64,000 nt of DNA, taken from contig NZ_AP026803.1 of the NCBI RefSeq assembly GCF_033096005.1, positions 912,501 through 976,500 of the forward strand, given 5' to 3'. The notes under the pieces are model-generated. The model saw only the letters and a list, made by a program, of their open reading frames with translations. It made no database searches and was not told the DNA's origin. Below, one piece after another: positions 57,073-64,000 of the stretch. Within the stretch, counting starts at the first letter, position 1. Every line of letters begins with the position of its first letter. The DNA comes from Lactobacillus xylocopicola (GTDB lineage Bacteria; Bacillota; Bacilli; Lactobacillales; Lactobacillaceae). Both the position numbers and the translations under genes were made by a program.

Positions 57073-58497
57073 TTACAAATTAGCATCCATATTAAAAGTC
57101 AACTTGGACATGTTGATGGAGTCAATCATCATTTGTGCCCAGAGTTTTTCGGACCGCTTGCGCGTGTATGCGACAGTCTCTTGGTTGGCCTTAGTCAAGT
57201 AGGCCGTGAGCGCAGCCCCAGCCTTGCCCTGTGCACCAGCAAGCACATCCTCAACGCGGCGGCGGTAGTACTGGTTGAGCTCATTCAAGTAAACCGTATC
57301 TAGTTGAACGAACTGCGGATAGTGACTTTCAACCAGTGCCGCAAGTGATTTATAGTACCACCACGCATCATTCATATTATAGTCCATTGAAGTGTTATTA
57401 TAGGATGGATCCGTGTCGCTCATATTACTAAAGAACGGCACGAAGGGCGTAAAGGTCGGCCCACCAATACAGAGCCACATAACTCCGGCTCGGTCATTTG
57501 GTACATCATTTCTGATTTGCAAAATATGAGCATTCTGAGTCCGGTTCAAGCCGATTGGACGGAAACGGTGCTTCTCCTCTTCCGTGCCCTTACCAAAAGG
57601 ATCGTAAGGTGTATTTTGGTAATGACTACCCAGAACGAATTCAATATCTTCCCGGGTAATCTTCTTAGCAGCCCGGCGGATAAAGGGCAGGTCACCATCA
57701 GTTGGATCTTGCTCTACTTCAGGATTAAAGTACTTTTGGCCGTACCAAACCCGGTTAGTATTATAGTAGCGGTCCTGCTGACTGTAAGTACCAAAAATAT
57801 GACGGAAGTTCCAGCCTTCATGGTCAACGTTTAAGTGGTGCTCCGTCACGAAATTCTGAATTCCCTCACTCCACATAAAGTTAGTGGGATCGTCAAAGTC
57901 CACCTGCTCAATTGAAACGCGGTTGGCAGCAACGGCATAGGCATCATCGGGAATGCGTTGGGCTACCCAGTGGTGACCGGTAACAATTTCCATGTACCAA
58001 ATCTCATCTTTATCTCCAAAAAGAACCGAGTTACCCGCAGGCGAGCCGTATTTTTTAATCAACTGACCGAGATATTCTACGCCGCCCCGCGCCGAATGGA
58101 TATATGGTAGAACCACTGTCTGCATGCAATCCTCGTCCAAACCGTCCTTAACCAAGGGATCAAAGGCCAGAGCACGTTCATTGCCGTAGGTTGATTCGGT
58201 ACAGGACATGGCCACATTCTCCTGGTTAATCCCACTCTCATCGTAGTAGCCCCGATGCTTGTAGTCAACATTAGGAACAGCCGGAACCGCTTGAGCGTCC
58301 TCTGGTAGGTCCATCCTAAATTCGTTGAGCCATGACTTAATCTGCCGGCCCTGCTTGCCCTTGACTGCAGGTTCAATCACGAACTTCTGCGGGGTAATCG
58401 GACGGAAAGTATCATCGTTGCGGGCAATCATTGTTGAGCCGTCAACTGAAGCTTTTTTACCAACTAAAATGGTTGTACATGCGCTATATTCTTTCAT
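57073..58497 (-). CDS. pepD: dipeptidase PepD, family C69
   Basis: A 474-residue Ntn-hydrolase dipeptidase that releases amino acids from dipeptides in the proteolytic system of lactobacilli. The catalytic Cys is residue 7 of MKEYSACTTILVGKKAS, exposed after processing of the short N-terminal peptide, and the GSTMIARNDD motif follows. Length is normal. AAAGGAG lies 8 bases upstream of the ATG. It is inserted between ftsY and the two-component genes, on the same strand as ftsY. Confidence 0.93.
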   Translation of the reverse strand: MKEYSACTTILVGKKASVDGSTMIARNDDTFRPITPQKFVIEPAVKGKQGRQIKSWLNEFRMDLPEDAQAVPAVPNVDYKHRGYYDESGINQENVAMSCTESTYGNERALAFDPLVKDGLDEDCMQTVVLPYIHSARGGVEYLGQLIKKYGSPAGNSVLFGDKDEIWYMEIVTGHHWVAQRIPDDAYAVAANRVSIEQVDFDDPTNFMWSEGIQNFVTEHHLNVDHEGWNFRHIFGTYSQQDRYYNTNRVWYGQKYFNPEVEQDPTDGDLPFIRRAAKKITREDIEFVLGSHYQNTPYDPFGKGTEEEKHRFRPIGLNRTQNAHILQIRNDVPNDRAGVMWLCIGGPTFTPFVPFFSNMSDTDPSYNNTSMDYNMNDAWWYYKSLAALVESHYPQFVQLDTVYLNELNQYYRRRVEDVLAGAQGKAGAALTAYLTKANQETVAYTRKRSEKLWAQMMIDSINMSKLTFNMDANL

Positions 58498-58521
58498 TAA
58501 TGTAAACTCCTTTTTATCTGT

Positions 58522-59724
58522 TTAAACTAGATCATGGAAAAGACCCACAGCATAACTAGCGGCGTCAAAGTCAGCTAGATCACTGGACTTTTCTCCTAGT
58601 CCAACTAACTTTACGGGCAACTTCATTTCGTTCCTGATGGCTAGGACCACCCCACCTTTAGACGAGCCATCAAGTTTAGTTAGAACTAATCCGGTCAACT
58701 TAGTCGTCTTATCAAAATCCTTGGCTTGAAGCAATGCGTTCTGACCAGTTGAACCATCTAAGACCAACAGGGTTTCTGTCGGTTCAGCTGGTGCTTGCTT
58801 TTTGATGGTACGCTCAATCTTTTCTAGTTCACCCATCAAGTTCTTCTTATTCTGCAGGCGACCGGCTGTATCGATTAGCAGGTAATCGACTTGATCGTGC
58901 AAAGCCTTAGTAGTCGCATCAAAGACCACCGAGGCGGGATCAGCCTGATCCTTACCGGTCACCACTGGGACATCTACGCGCTTGCCCCATTCAACCAACT
59001 GCTCCACCGCACCTGCTCTGAAGGTATCAGCAGCAGCTAGCAGGACTGATTTGCCTTCATCCCTAAAGCGTTTGGCCAACTTACCAACCGTGGTAGTCTT
59101 ACCGGCTCCATTGACGCCAACAAAGAGATAAATGTTAGTCTTACCGTCCTGATGGACTCGCAAGTGTTCATTGTCTGTATCGCCATTTTTATCATATAGT
59201 TCAACCAGTTTTTCAACGATCACTTTTTTCAAGTCATCACGCGACTTAGCGTTTTGCAACTTCGCTTCGTTCCGTAGCTCCGTGGTCAAGTCTGTGGCAG
59301 TTTCATAACCCACGTCAGATTCGATTAGGAGCTCTTCCAGATTATCGAAAAAGTCCTCATCGACCGTACGGAACTGGGCAAAGAATTGGTTGAGTCGAGC
59401 CCCAAAGCCCTTATTAGTCTTTTCCAGGCCTTTCTCATACAATTCTTCCTGGCTAAGTGACTCTGCTGGGACGGGGTCATTAATCGCCTCTGCTTGCTCT
59501 TCATCTGCTGCATGCCCAGCAACTGGTTCAGCGGCGGCAGACGGTTCTTCTTCATCAGTCAGTTCTTGATCGGGCTGTTCTGCCCGGATTGTTTCAGGCG
59601 ATTCCTCAGCTTTTTCTGCTGGGCCAGCTTCGAGCTCCTTGGCCTCTTTTGCTTGTTTTTCTTCGTCGGGTTTAGCCTCTTCTTCGCCAAACAGCGACTT
59701 TTTAATTTTATCAAATAAGCCCAC
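58522..59724 (-). CDS. ftsY: signal recognition particle receptor FtsY
   Basis: SRP receptor GTPase at the membrane. The 400 residues begin with an acidic, Glu/Ala-rich A domain (about 1-95), then the N domain and the G domain with GVNGAGKTT at 203-211 and the DTAGR motif. Start is GTG two bases after the smc stop, with GAGGTGA as ribosome site inside the smc end. The last gene of rnc-smc-ftsY. Confidence 0.97.
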   Translation of the reverse strand: MGLFDKIKKSLFGEEEAKPDEEKQAKEAKELEAGPAEKAEESPETIRAEQPDQELTDEEEPSAAAEPVAGHAADEEQAEAINDPVPAESLSQEELYEKGLEKTNKGFGARLNQFFAQFRTVDEDFFDNLEELLIESDVGYETATDLTTELRNEAKLQNAKSRDDLKKVIVEKLVELYDKNGDTDNEHLRVHQDGKTNIYLFVGVNGAGKTTTVGKLAKRFRDEGKSVLLAAADTFRAGAVEQLVEWGKRVDVPVVTGKDQADPASVVFDATTKALHDQVDYLLIDTAGRLQNKKNLMGELEKIERTIKKQAPAEPTETLLVLDGSTGQNALLQAKDFDKTTKLTGLVLTKLDGSSKGGVVLAIRNEMKLPVKLVGLGEKSSDLADFDAASYAVGLFHDLV

Positions 59725-59726
59725 TT

Positions 59727-62700
59727 TTAACTCACCTCATCTTTTAATTCCTTTAGTGAAACCGACAGCACCTGCGAGACGCCTGACTCTTGCATCACCA
59801 CGCCGTATAGTTGGTCGGCACGTTCCATTGTACCTCGCCTATGCGTAATGACAATAAACTGGGTATGCATGTCGTATTTTTCCAAAAACTCAGCAAACCG
59901 GGTCACGTTCGCATCATCTAATGCAGCTTCAACTTCATCCAATACACAAAACGGAACAGGCTTGACCTTGAGCATTGCAAAGAGCAAGGTGATCGCCGTC
60001 AGGGCACGCTCGCCGCCAGACAGCAAACTTAAGCGCTGCAACTTTTTGCCGGGTGGCTGAGCAACAATTTCCACCCCTGTGGTTAAGAGATCCTCAGGAT
60101 CAGTTAGTACTAACCGGGCACTGCCACCGCCAAAGACCACGGGATAGAGCTCAGCAAAACTCTTAGCAACCGCATTGAAAGTCTTGTTGAAGCGGCTACA
60201 TACTTCAGAATCGAGCTCAGCCATCGATTCGCGCAGGTTGTCGCGACCTTTAAGGAGGTCTTCCTGCTGACCAATCAAGAAGTCATACCGTTTTTTAACA
60301 TCTTCATATTCGTCAATTGCCTGCAAGTTAACCGGTCCAATATCGGCTAGAGATAACTGATGCAGTCTAACGCTCTTTTGCAAACGGGCTCGCGTTTCAT
60401 CATTGTTCTCATCCTCAGCCTGCTTAAGGGCCGCCTCAAAGGTCAAAGCATATTCCTTACGCAATTTTTCCAAACGCTGGTCAATTTTGCCAGCCAGCTG
60501 GGCGATTTTAACCGAAAGGTTCTCCTGCTCACTAGCAGCAGCCTTGCGCAAATCATAATTCCGGCTGGCCACCTGGTCAAGTTGCGTAATTTTTGCATCG
60601 TACTGGCCCAGTTTAGCACTCAGATTACCAAGCTCCCTTTCTAAGTCTTCCTTGCGGGCCGACTCCTGCTTGATTTCGGCATTCAGCTCCTGCTTCTTCT
60701 CCTGGTCCATAGTGCCCGTTTGTTCAAGGGCGGTTAGCTTCTCCGTAATACCCTCTATCTGTCTTTGACACTGGGTTAAGCTATGCTCTTTTTCCGTTTT
60801 TTGCTTGGCCAAATTTTCAAGCTTGTTGGACAAGACGGCCAATTGTGGATCTAGTTCAGCCAGCTTGTCTTGAACCTGCTGGTTGAGGGACGTATAGTTC
60901 TTAATCCGGTCTTGGATATCACTGATAGCTGCCTTCTGCTTATCAATCTGCTGCACGAAGCCTTCCTTCTGGTCTTCGGCTTTCTTAATTTTAGTTTGTA
61001 ATTCGGCTACTTGCTTGGCTCGTTCAGCTTGACGTGATTCTAGGAGTTCACTTGCAGCTTTTAAGCGCTTGACTTCCTTTTCCTGGTTTTGGTAAGACAA
61101 GACCGCTTCACCTAGTTCGCGGTTATATTCTTGTTCCTTGAGCCGTACCTGATCGATTTCTTGATCAAGACTTGCACTTGCTGCAGTTAGTTGGCTGAAC
61201 TTGGCTTGGTCCGTAGCTAATTTTTGCTTTAGGATCTTAATATTCTGTTTCAGTTCATTCAGCTCTGCTACTGTCTGCAGCGGTGAGTTATTCTTCTGGT
61301 TACGCGCACCACCAGTCATCGACCCGCCCGGAGCAATCACGTCGCCATCAAGGGTAACAATGCGGTAGCGAGCAATCCGCTGGCGCATATTCAGAGCATG
61401 GTCAATTGTATCAACGATGACTGTACTACCTAGCAAGTAGTTGATCGCAGGACTGATATCTTCAGTTGTATTACTGGCAACTAGCTCACTGGCGATACCC
61501 TGAAAACCATCATACGATTCCATAATCTTAACGGTAGAAGACGGAATTGAATATTCACGTAGTCCATCAAGGGGCAAAAAAGTCGCCCGCCCGGCACGAC
61601 TAGACTTGAGTTGATTAATTGCATCTCGTGCGCTGACACGGCTAGTTGTGACTAAATCCTGGACACCACCGCCAAGCGCAGTTGCCATAGCTGCTTCTAA
61701 TTTAGCCGGAAAGGTAATTAGTTCACCAATAGCACCAATAACGCCAGGATAATCTGGCAAATGATTAAGGACATTCTTAACCCCATAATAGTAGCCTTCA
61801 TGCCGTTTACGGATGTTTTCAAGTGCTTCGTAGCGCGCCTGCACTTGACTGTATCGTTGATTGTTTTTATTTACGACCTGCTGTAAGTCAGCCAACTTGG
61901 CTTGTTTTTGGGCCTGTTCTGCGGTTAGAGTAGCCAACTTAGACTTTTGTGCCTGGTATTTTTCCTTGAGCGTAGTGCCTTGCTTGCGCAAGCGTTCAAG
62001 TTCTGCCGTTGACTGGTCAAGCTGCTTGCTTACATCATCATTTTGATAATCATCATCATTGCCAGCACGATTCAATTCGGATTGCAGGTAGACAATCTCA
62101 TTATTGTTGGATGTCTGATCCTGCAACAACTGAATATAAGCGGCCCGTAAATCTTCCAGCTGCTGGTTTAATTGCTTGGGATCTGAGTCCAAACGTTTGG
62201 TTAAACCCCTACGCTGATCTTGGAGCTGCTTTTGCTCCTTGGTTAGTTCTTCTGCTTGCTTCTTTAAAGTAGCACATTCTGCCGCTAAACTGCTGGCTTG
62301 TTCCTTCAAGTCAGTCAGTTCCGTGCGGTATTCCTTCTTAGTTGCCTCGCTATACTGCTTGCTTTGTTCCGCCACCTGCAAATTAGTGTTAATGTCAGAA
62401 AGCTTCTTAGTCAAGACCAATAAGTCATGCTGAATCTGTTCACGTTGCGTGCTGATCTGCTTATACTCATCACGCTTAGCTGCAACTGCACTTTGAGACT
62501 CCTTTACCTCACGATCAAGCTTTGATAAGAGTACCTGATTTTGATCTGCTTGCTGCTGTACCCCCTGCTTCTGCTGGTTCAAATCCTCGATTTCAAACGC
62601 TAGCAGAGTTTTCAAGTCATGGTCGAGACCTGATTTTTGAAATTGATATTCCTTCGCCAGCGAACTCTGCTCATGAAGTGGCTCAATCCGTTGCTCCAGC

Positions 62701-63290
62701 TCCTTCACCAGGTCATTAATCCGCACCAAATTTTCCGTAGTCTGTTCGAGTTGCGCGCTCGCTTCTTCCTTTTGCTTTTTAAAGTGCAAAATACCGGCTG
62801 CCTCTTCAAACAGACTCCGTCGGTCTTCGGGCCGGGAATTTAAAATTTGGTCAACCCGTCCTTGCGAAATGATTGCCAGACTGTCTTGGGAGATACCCGA
62901 ATCCATGAATAAGGCCCGTACGTCACGCTGGCGCACGCTATGCTTGTTAATCAGATATTCGTTATCACCAGACCGTAAGATACGCCTAGTCACTACCACC
63001 TGGTCGGCGTCAAAGTTCAGTTCATGTTTCTTGTTGTCAAAAACCAGCGCGACCTCAGCATGAGTGGCCGGTTTACGAAATTCACTGCCGGCGAAGATGA
63101 CATCTTTCATGTTTGATCCCCGCAGTGACTTGGCACTTGACTCACCCATTACCCAACGAATCGCTTCTGTAATATTGCTCTTACCACTGCCGTTGGGACC
63201 AACAATGCCAGTGATACCACTGTCAAACTTGATTTTAGTTTTTTCGGCAAATGATTTAAAACCATCAATCGTTAATTCTGTTAATGGCAC
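59727..63290 (-). CDS. smc: chromosome partition protein SMC
   Basis: ATPase of the bacterial condensin that folds and segregates the chromosome. The 1187 residues start with the Walker A head (GPNGSGKS at 31-38), then a long coiled coil, the hinge at about 510-660 (flanked by VIAPGGSMTGG), a second coil and the C-terminal head with LSGGERALTA and the Walker B FCVLDEVEAALDD. Complete. It lies between rnc and ftsY as in most Firmicutes. Confidence 0.97.
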   Translation of the reverse strand: MPLTELTIDGFKSFAEKTKIKFDSGITGIVGPNGSGKSNITEAIRWVMGESSAKSLRGSNMKDVIFAGSEFRKPATHAEVALVFDNKKHELNFDADQVVVTRRILRSGDNEYLINKHSVRQRDVRALFMDSGISQDSLAIISQGRVDQILNSRPEDRRSLFEEAAGILHFKKQKEEASAQLEQTTENLVRINDLVKELEQRIEPLHEQSSLAKEYQFQKSGLDHDLKTLLAFEIEDLNQQKQGVQQQADQNQVLLSKLDREVKESQSAVAAKRDEYKQISTQREQIQHDLLVLTKKLSDINTNLQVAEQSKQYSEATKKEYRTELTDLKEQASSLAAECATLKKQAEELTKEQKQLQDQRRGLTKRLDSDPKQLNQQLEDLRAAYIQLLQDQTSNNNEIVYLQSELNRAGNDDDYQNDDVSKQLDQSTAELERLRKQGTTLKEKYQAQKSKLATLTAEQAQKQAKLADLQQVVNKNNQRYSQVQARYEALENIRKRHEGYYYGVKNVLNHLPDYPGVIGAIGELITFPAKLEAAMATALGGGVQDLVTTSRVSARDAINQLKSSRAGRATFLPLDGLREYSIPSSTVKIMESYDGFQGIASELVASNTTEDISPAINYLLGSTVIVDTIDHALNMRQRIARYRIVTLDGDVIAPGGSMTGGARNQKNNSPLQTVAELNELKQNIKILKQKLATDQAKFSQLTAASASLDQEIDQVRLKEQEYNRELGEAVLSYQNQEKEVKRLKAASELLESRQAERAKQVAELQTKIKKAEDQKEGFVQQIDKQKAAISDIQDRIKNYTSLNQQVQDKLAELDPQLAVLSNKLENLAKQKTEKEHSLTQCQRQIEGITEKLTALEQTGTMDQEKKQELNAEIKQESARKEDLERELGNLSAKLGQYDAKITQLDQVASRNYDLRKAAASEQENLSVKIAQLAGKIDQRLEKLRKEYALTFEAALKQAEDENNDETRARLQKSVRLHQLSLADIGPVNLQAIDEYEDVKKRYDFLIGQQEDLLKGRDNLRESMAELDSEVCSRFNKTFNAVAKSFAELYPVVFGGGSARLVLTDPEDLLTTGVEIVAQPPGKKLQRLSLLSGGERALTAITLLFAMLKVKPVPFCVLDEVEAALDDANVTRFAEFLEKYDMHTQFIVITHRRGTMERADQLYGVVMQESGVSQVLSVSLKELKDEVS

Positions 63291-63302
63291 ACACTTATCC
63301 TC

Positions 63303-63989
63303 CTAGTTGAGCTTGGTTAAGGCAGCCTTTGCGGCCTCTTGCTCAGCTGCTTTTTTGTTGTGACCTTGCCCCTGCGATAGTACTTGGTCATTTACTGCCA
63401 ATTGGACGGTGAACCGTGACGGCGTCTGTTCTTCCTGCAATACAGTGTATTCAATCTTCACGGGTCCGTCTTGCTGCAGCAATTCTTGCAGATCCGTCTT
63501 ATAATCACGCGAGGCATCGAACTTACCTGCATCAATCAAGGGAAACACGGTCAAGCTCAAAAAGTGTTTTACTGCATCCATGCCCTGATCAAGGAAAAGC
63601 GCCCCATTGAAGGCTTCAAACACATCTTCCAGAAGTGTTTTGCGCGCCCGCGCACCCGCTTTTTCCTCACCATGACCTAGATTAATTTGCTCTGGAAAGC
63701 CAAATTTTTGCGCAAATTCAGCAAAGCCCTCCGTATCAACGATATTGGATCGCATACGCGTCAATTCGCCTTCGTTCAACTCGCTAAAATTGCGGTATAA
63801 GTATGCAGAGATTGCTAATTCAAGCACTGCATCCCCCAAGAACTCCAGTTTTTCATAGTCTCGAATGCCAGCTTCCGGATGCTCGTTGGCGTAAGACGAA
63901 TGAGTAAACGCTTCTTCCAATAATTTTGGGTTGTCAAAGTTAATTTTGTATTTTGTGCTTAATTGATCAATAAATTTTGTACTAACCAT
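63303..63989 (-). CDS. rnc: ribonuclease III
   Basis: Double-strand RNA endonuclease for rRNA and mRNA processing. The 228 residues have the catalytic signature EKLEFLGDAVLEL (46-58) and the second acidic helix LLEDVFEAFNGALFL, with a C-terminal double-strand RNA-binding domain (about 158-228, ending KKAAEQEAAKAALTKL). The ATG at 63989 leaves eleven bases before the window ends. It is the first gene seen of rnc-smc-ftsY. Confidence 0.96.
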   Translation of the reverse strand: MVSTKFIDQLSTKYKINFDNPKLLEEAFTHSSYANEHPEAGIRDYEKLEFLGDAVLELAISAYLYRNFSELNEGELTRMRSNIVDTEGFAEFAQKFGFPEQINLGHGEEKAGARARKTLLEDVFEAFNGALFLDQGMDAVKHFLSLTVFPLIDAGKFDASRDYKTDLQELLQQDGPVKIEYTVLQEEQTPSRFTVQLAVNDQVLSQGQGHNKKAAEQEAAKAALTKLN

Positions 63990-64000
63990 CTTATCAGCCC

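Noticed and set aside
59727..63290. Large plus-strand open frames across smc
   Set aside because: They come from the heptad codon bias of the coiled coil on the other strand; no start signals or domains.
1..64000. Search for tRNA, rRNA, CRISPR, transposase, integrase and phage genes
   Set aside because: No cloverleaf-like segment, regular spacer array, DDE or tyrosine recombinase motif, or structural phage protein was recognised anywhere in the window.

Overview
The window looks like a chromosomal segment of a Lactobacillaceae bacterium, most likely from the Lactobacillus delbrueckii/acidophilus branch. The reasons are the Firmicutes-type gene order (rpsB-tsf-pyrH-frr-uppS-cdsA-rseP-proS-polC-rimP-nusA-rnpM-ylxQ-infB-rbfA-truB-ribF-hrcA-grpE-dnaK-dnaJ), a PolC-type replicase, CIRCE operators, strong GGAGG ribosome sites, a C69-family PepD dipeptidase, and two small proteins of the YneF and YnzC families. 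The species cannot be fixed from the sequence alone. Nearly all housekeeping genes lie on the minus strand.

Layout. (1) 0.1-1.8 kb is an AT-rich, decayed accessory patch of small unrecognised ORFs with overlapping ends and visible frameshifts; it resembles a worn-out set of immunity-type genes. (2) 2.0-7.5 kb holds a GNAT acetyltransferase, apt, recJ and lepA. (3) 7.7-12.5 kb is the class I heat-shock operon hrcA-grpE-dnaK-dnaJ, preceded by two CIRCE-like operators. (4) 12.5-19.8 kb is the rimP-nusA-rnpM-ylxQ-infB-rbfA-truB-ribF transcription/translation operon. (5) 19.9-30.0 kb is pyrH-frr-uppS-cdsA-rseP-proS-polC, linking ribosome recycling, envelope lipid synthesis, intramembrane proteolysis and replication. 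(6) 30.4-33.0 kb is a divergent flavoprotein/LysR pair that separates pyrH from tsf-rpsB (33.0-34.8 kb), genes that usually sit together.

(7) 34.9-39.4 kb carries a methyltransferase/GIY-YIG fusion, a PlsC-like acyltransferase with altered motifs, cyclopropane fatty acid synthase and a GlcD-type FAD oxidase with a catabolite (cre) site. (8) 39.5-46.1 kb has a heterodimeric ABC exporter with one degenerate ATP site, yneF, ynzC, lexA with its own operator, a MerR regulator facing a small membrane protein across a 19-bp-spacer promoter, and a nucleoside phosphorylase broken by a one-base frameshift. (9) 46.2-50.1 kb is the ylxM-ffh-rpsP-rimM-trmD-rplS block. (10) 50.2-58.5 kb is an insertion of transport and signalling genes: an APC amino acid permease, an ABC-2 exporter divergent from a histidine kinase/response regulator pair, and pepD. 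(11) 58.5-64.0 kb is rnc-smc-ftsY. ftsY and ylxM-ffh, which are often adjacent, are held apart by the region 10 genes.

No tRNA, rRNA, CRISPR array, intact insertion sequence or prophage gene was seen. The least ordinary features are the decayed patch at the left end, the two gene sets that interrupt conserved operons, the MerR and two-component operators, the fused RNA-modification/nuclease protein and the motif-altered PlsC. I did not find a clear new multi-gene system.
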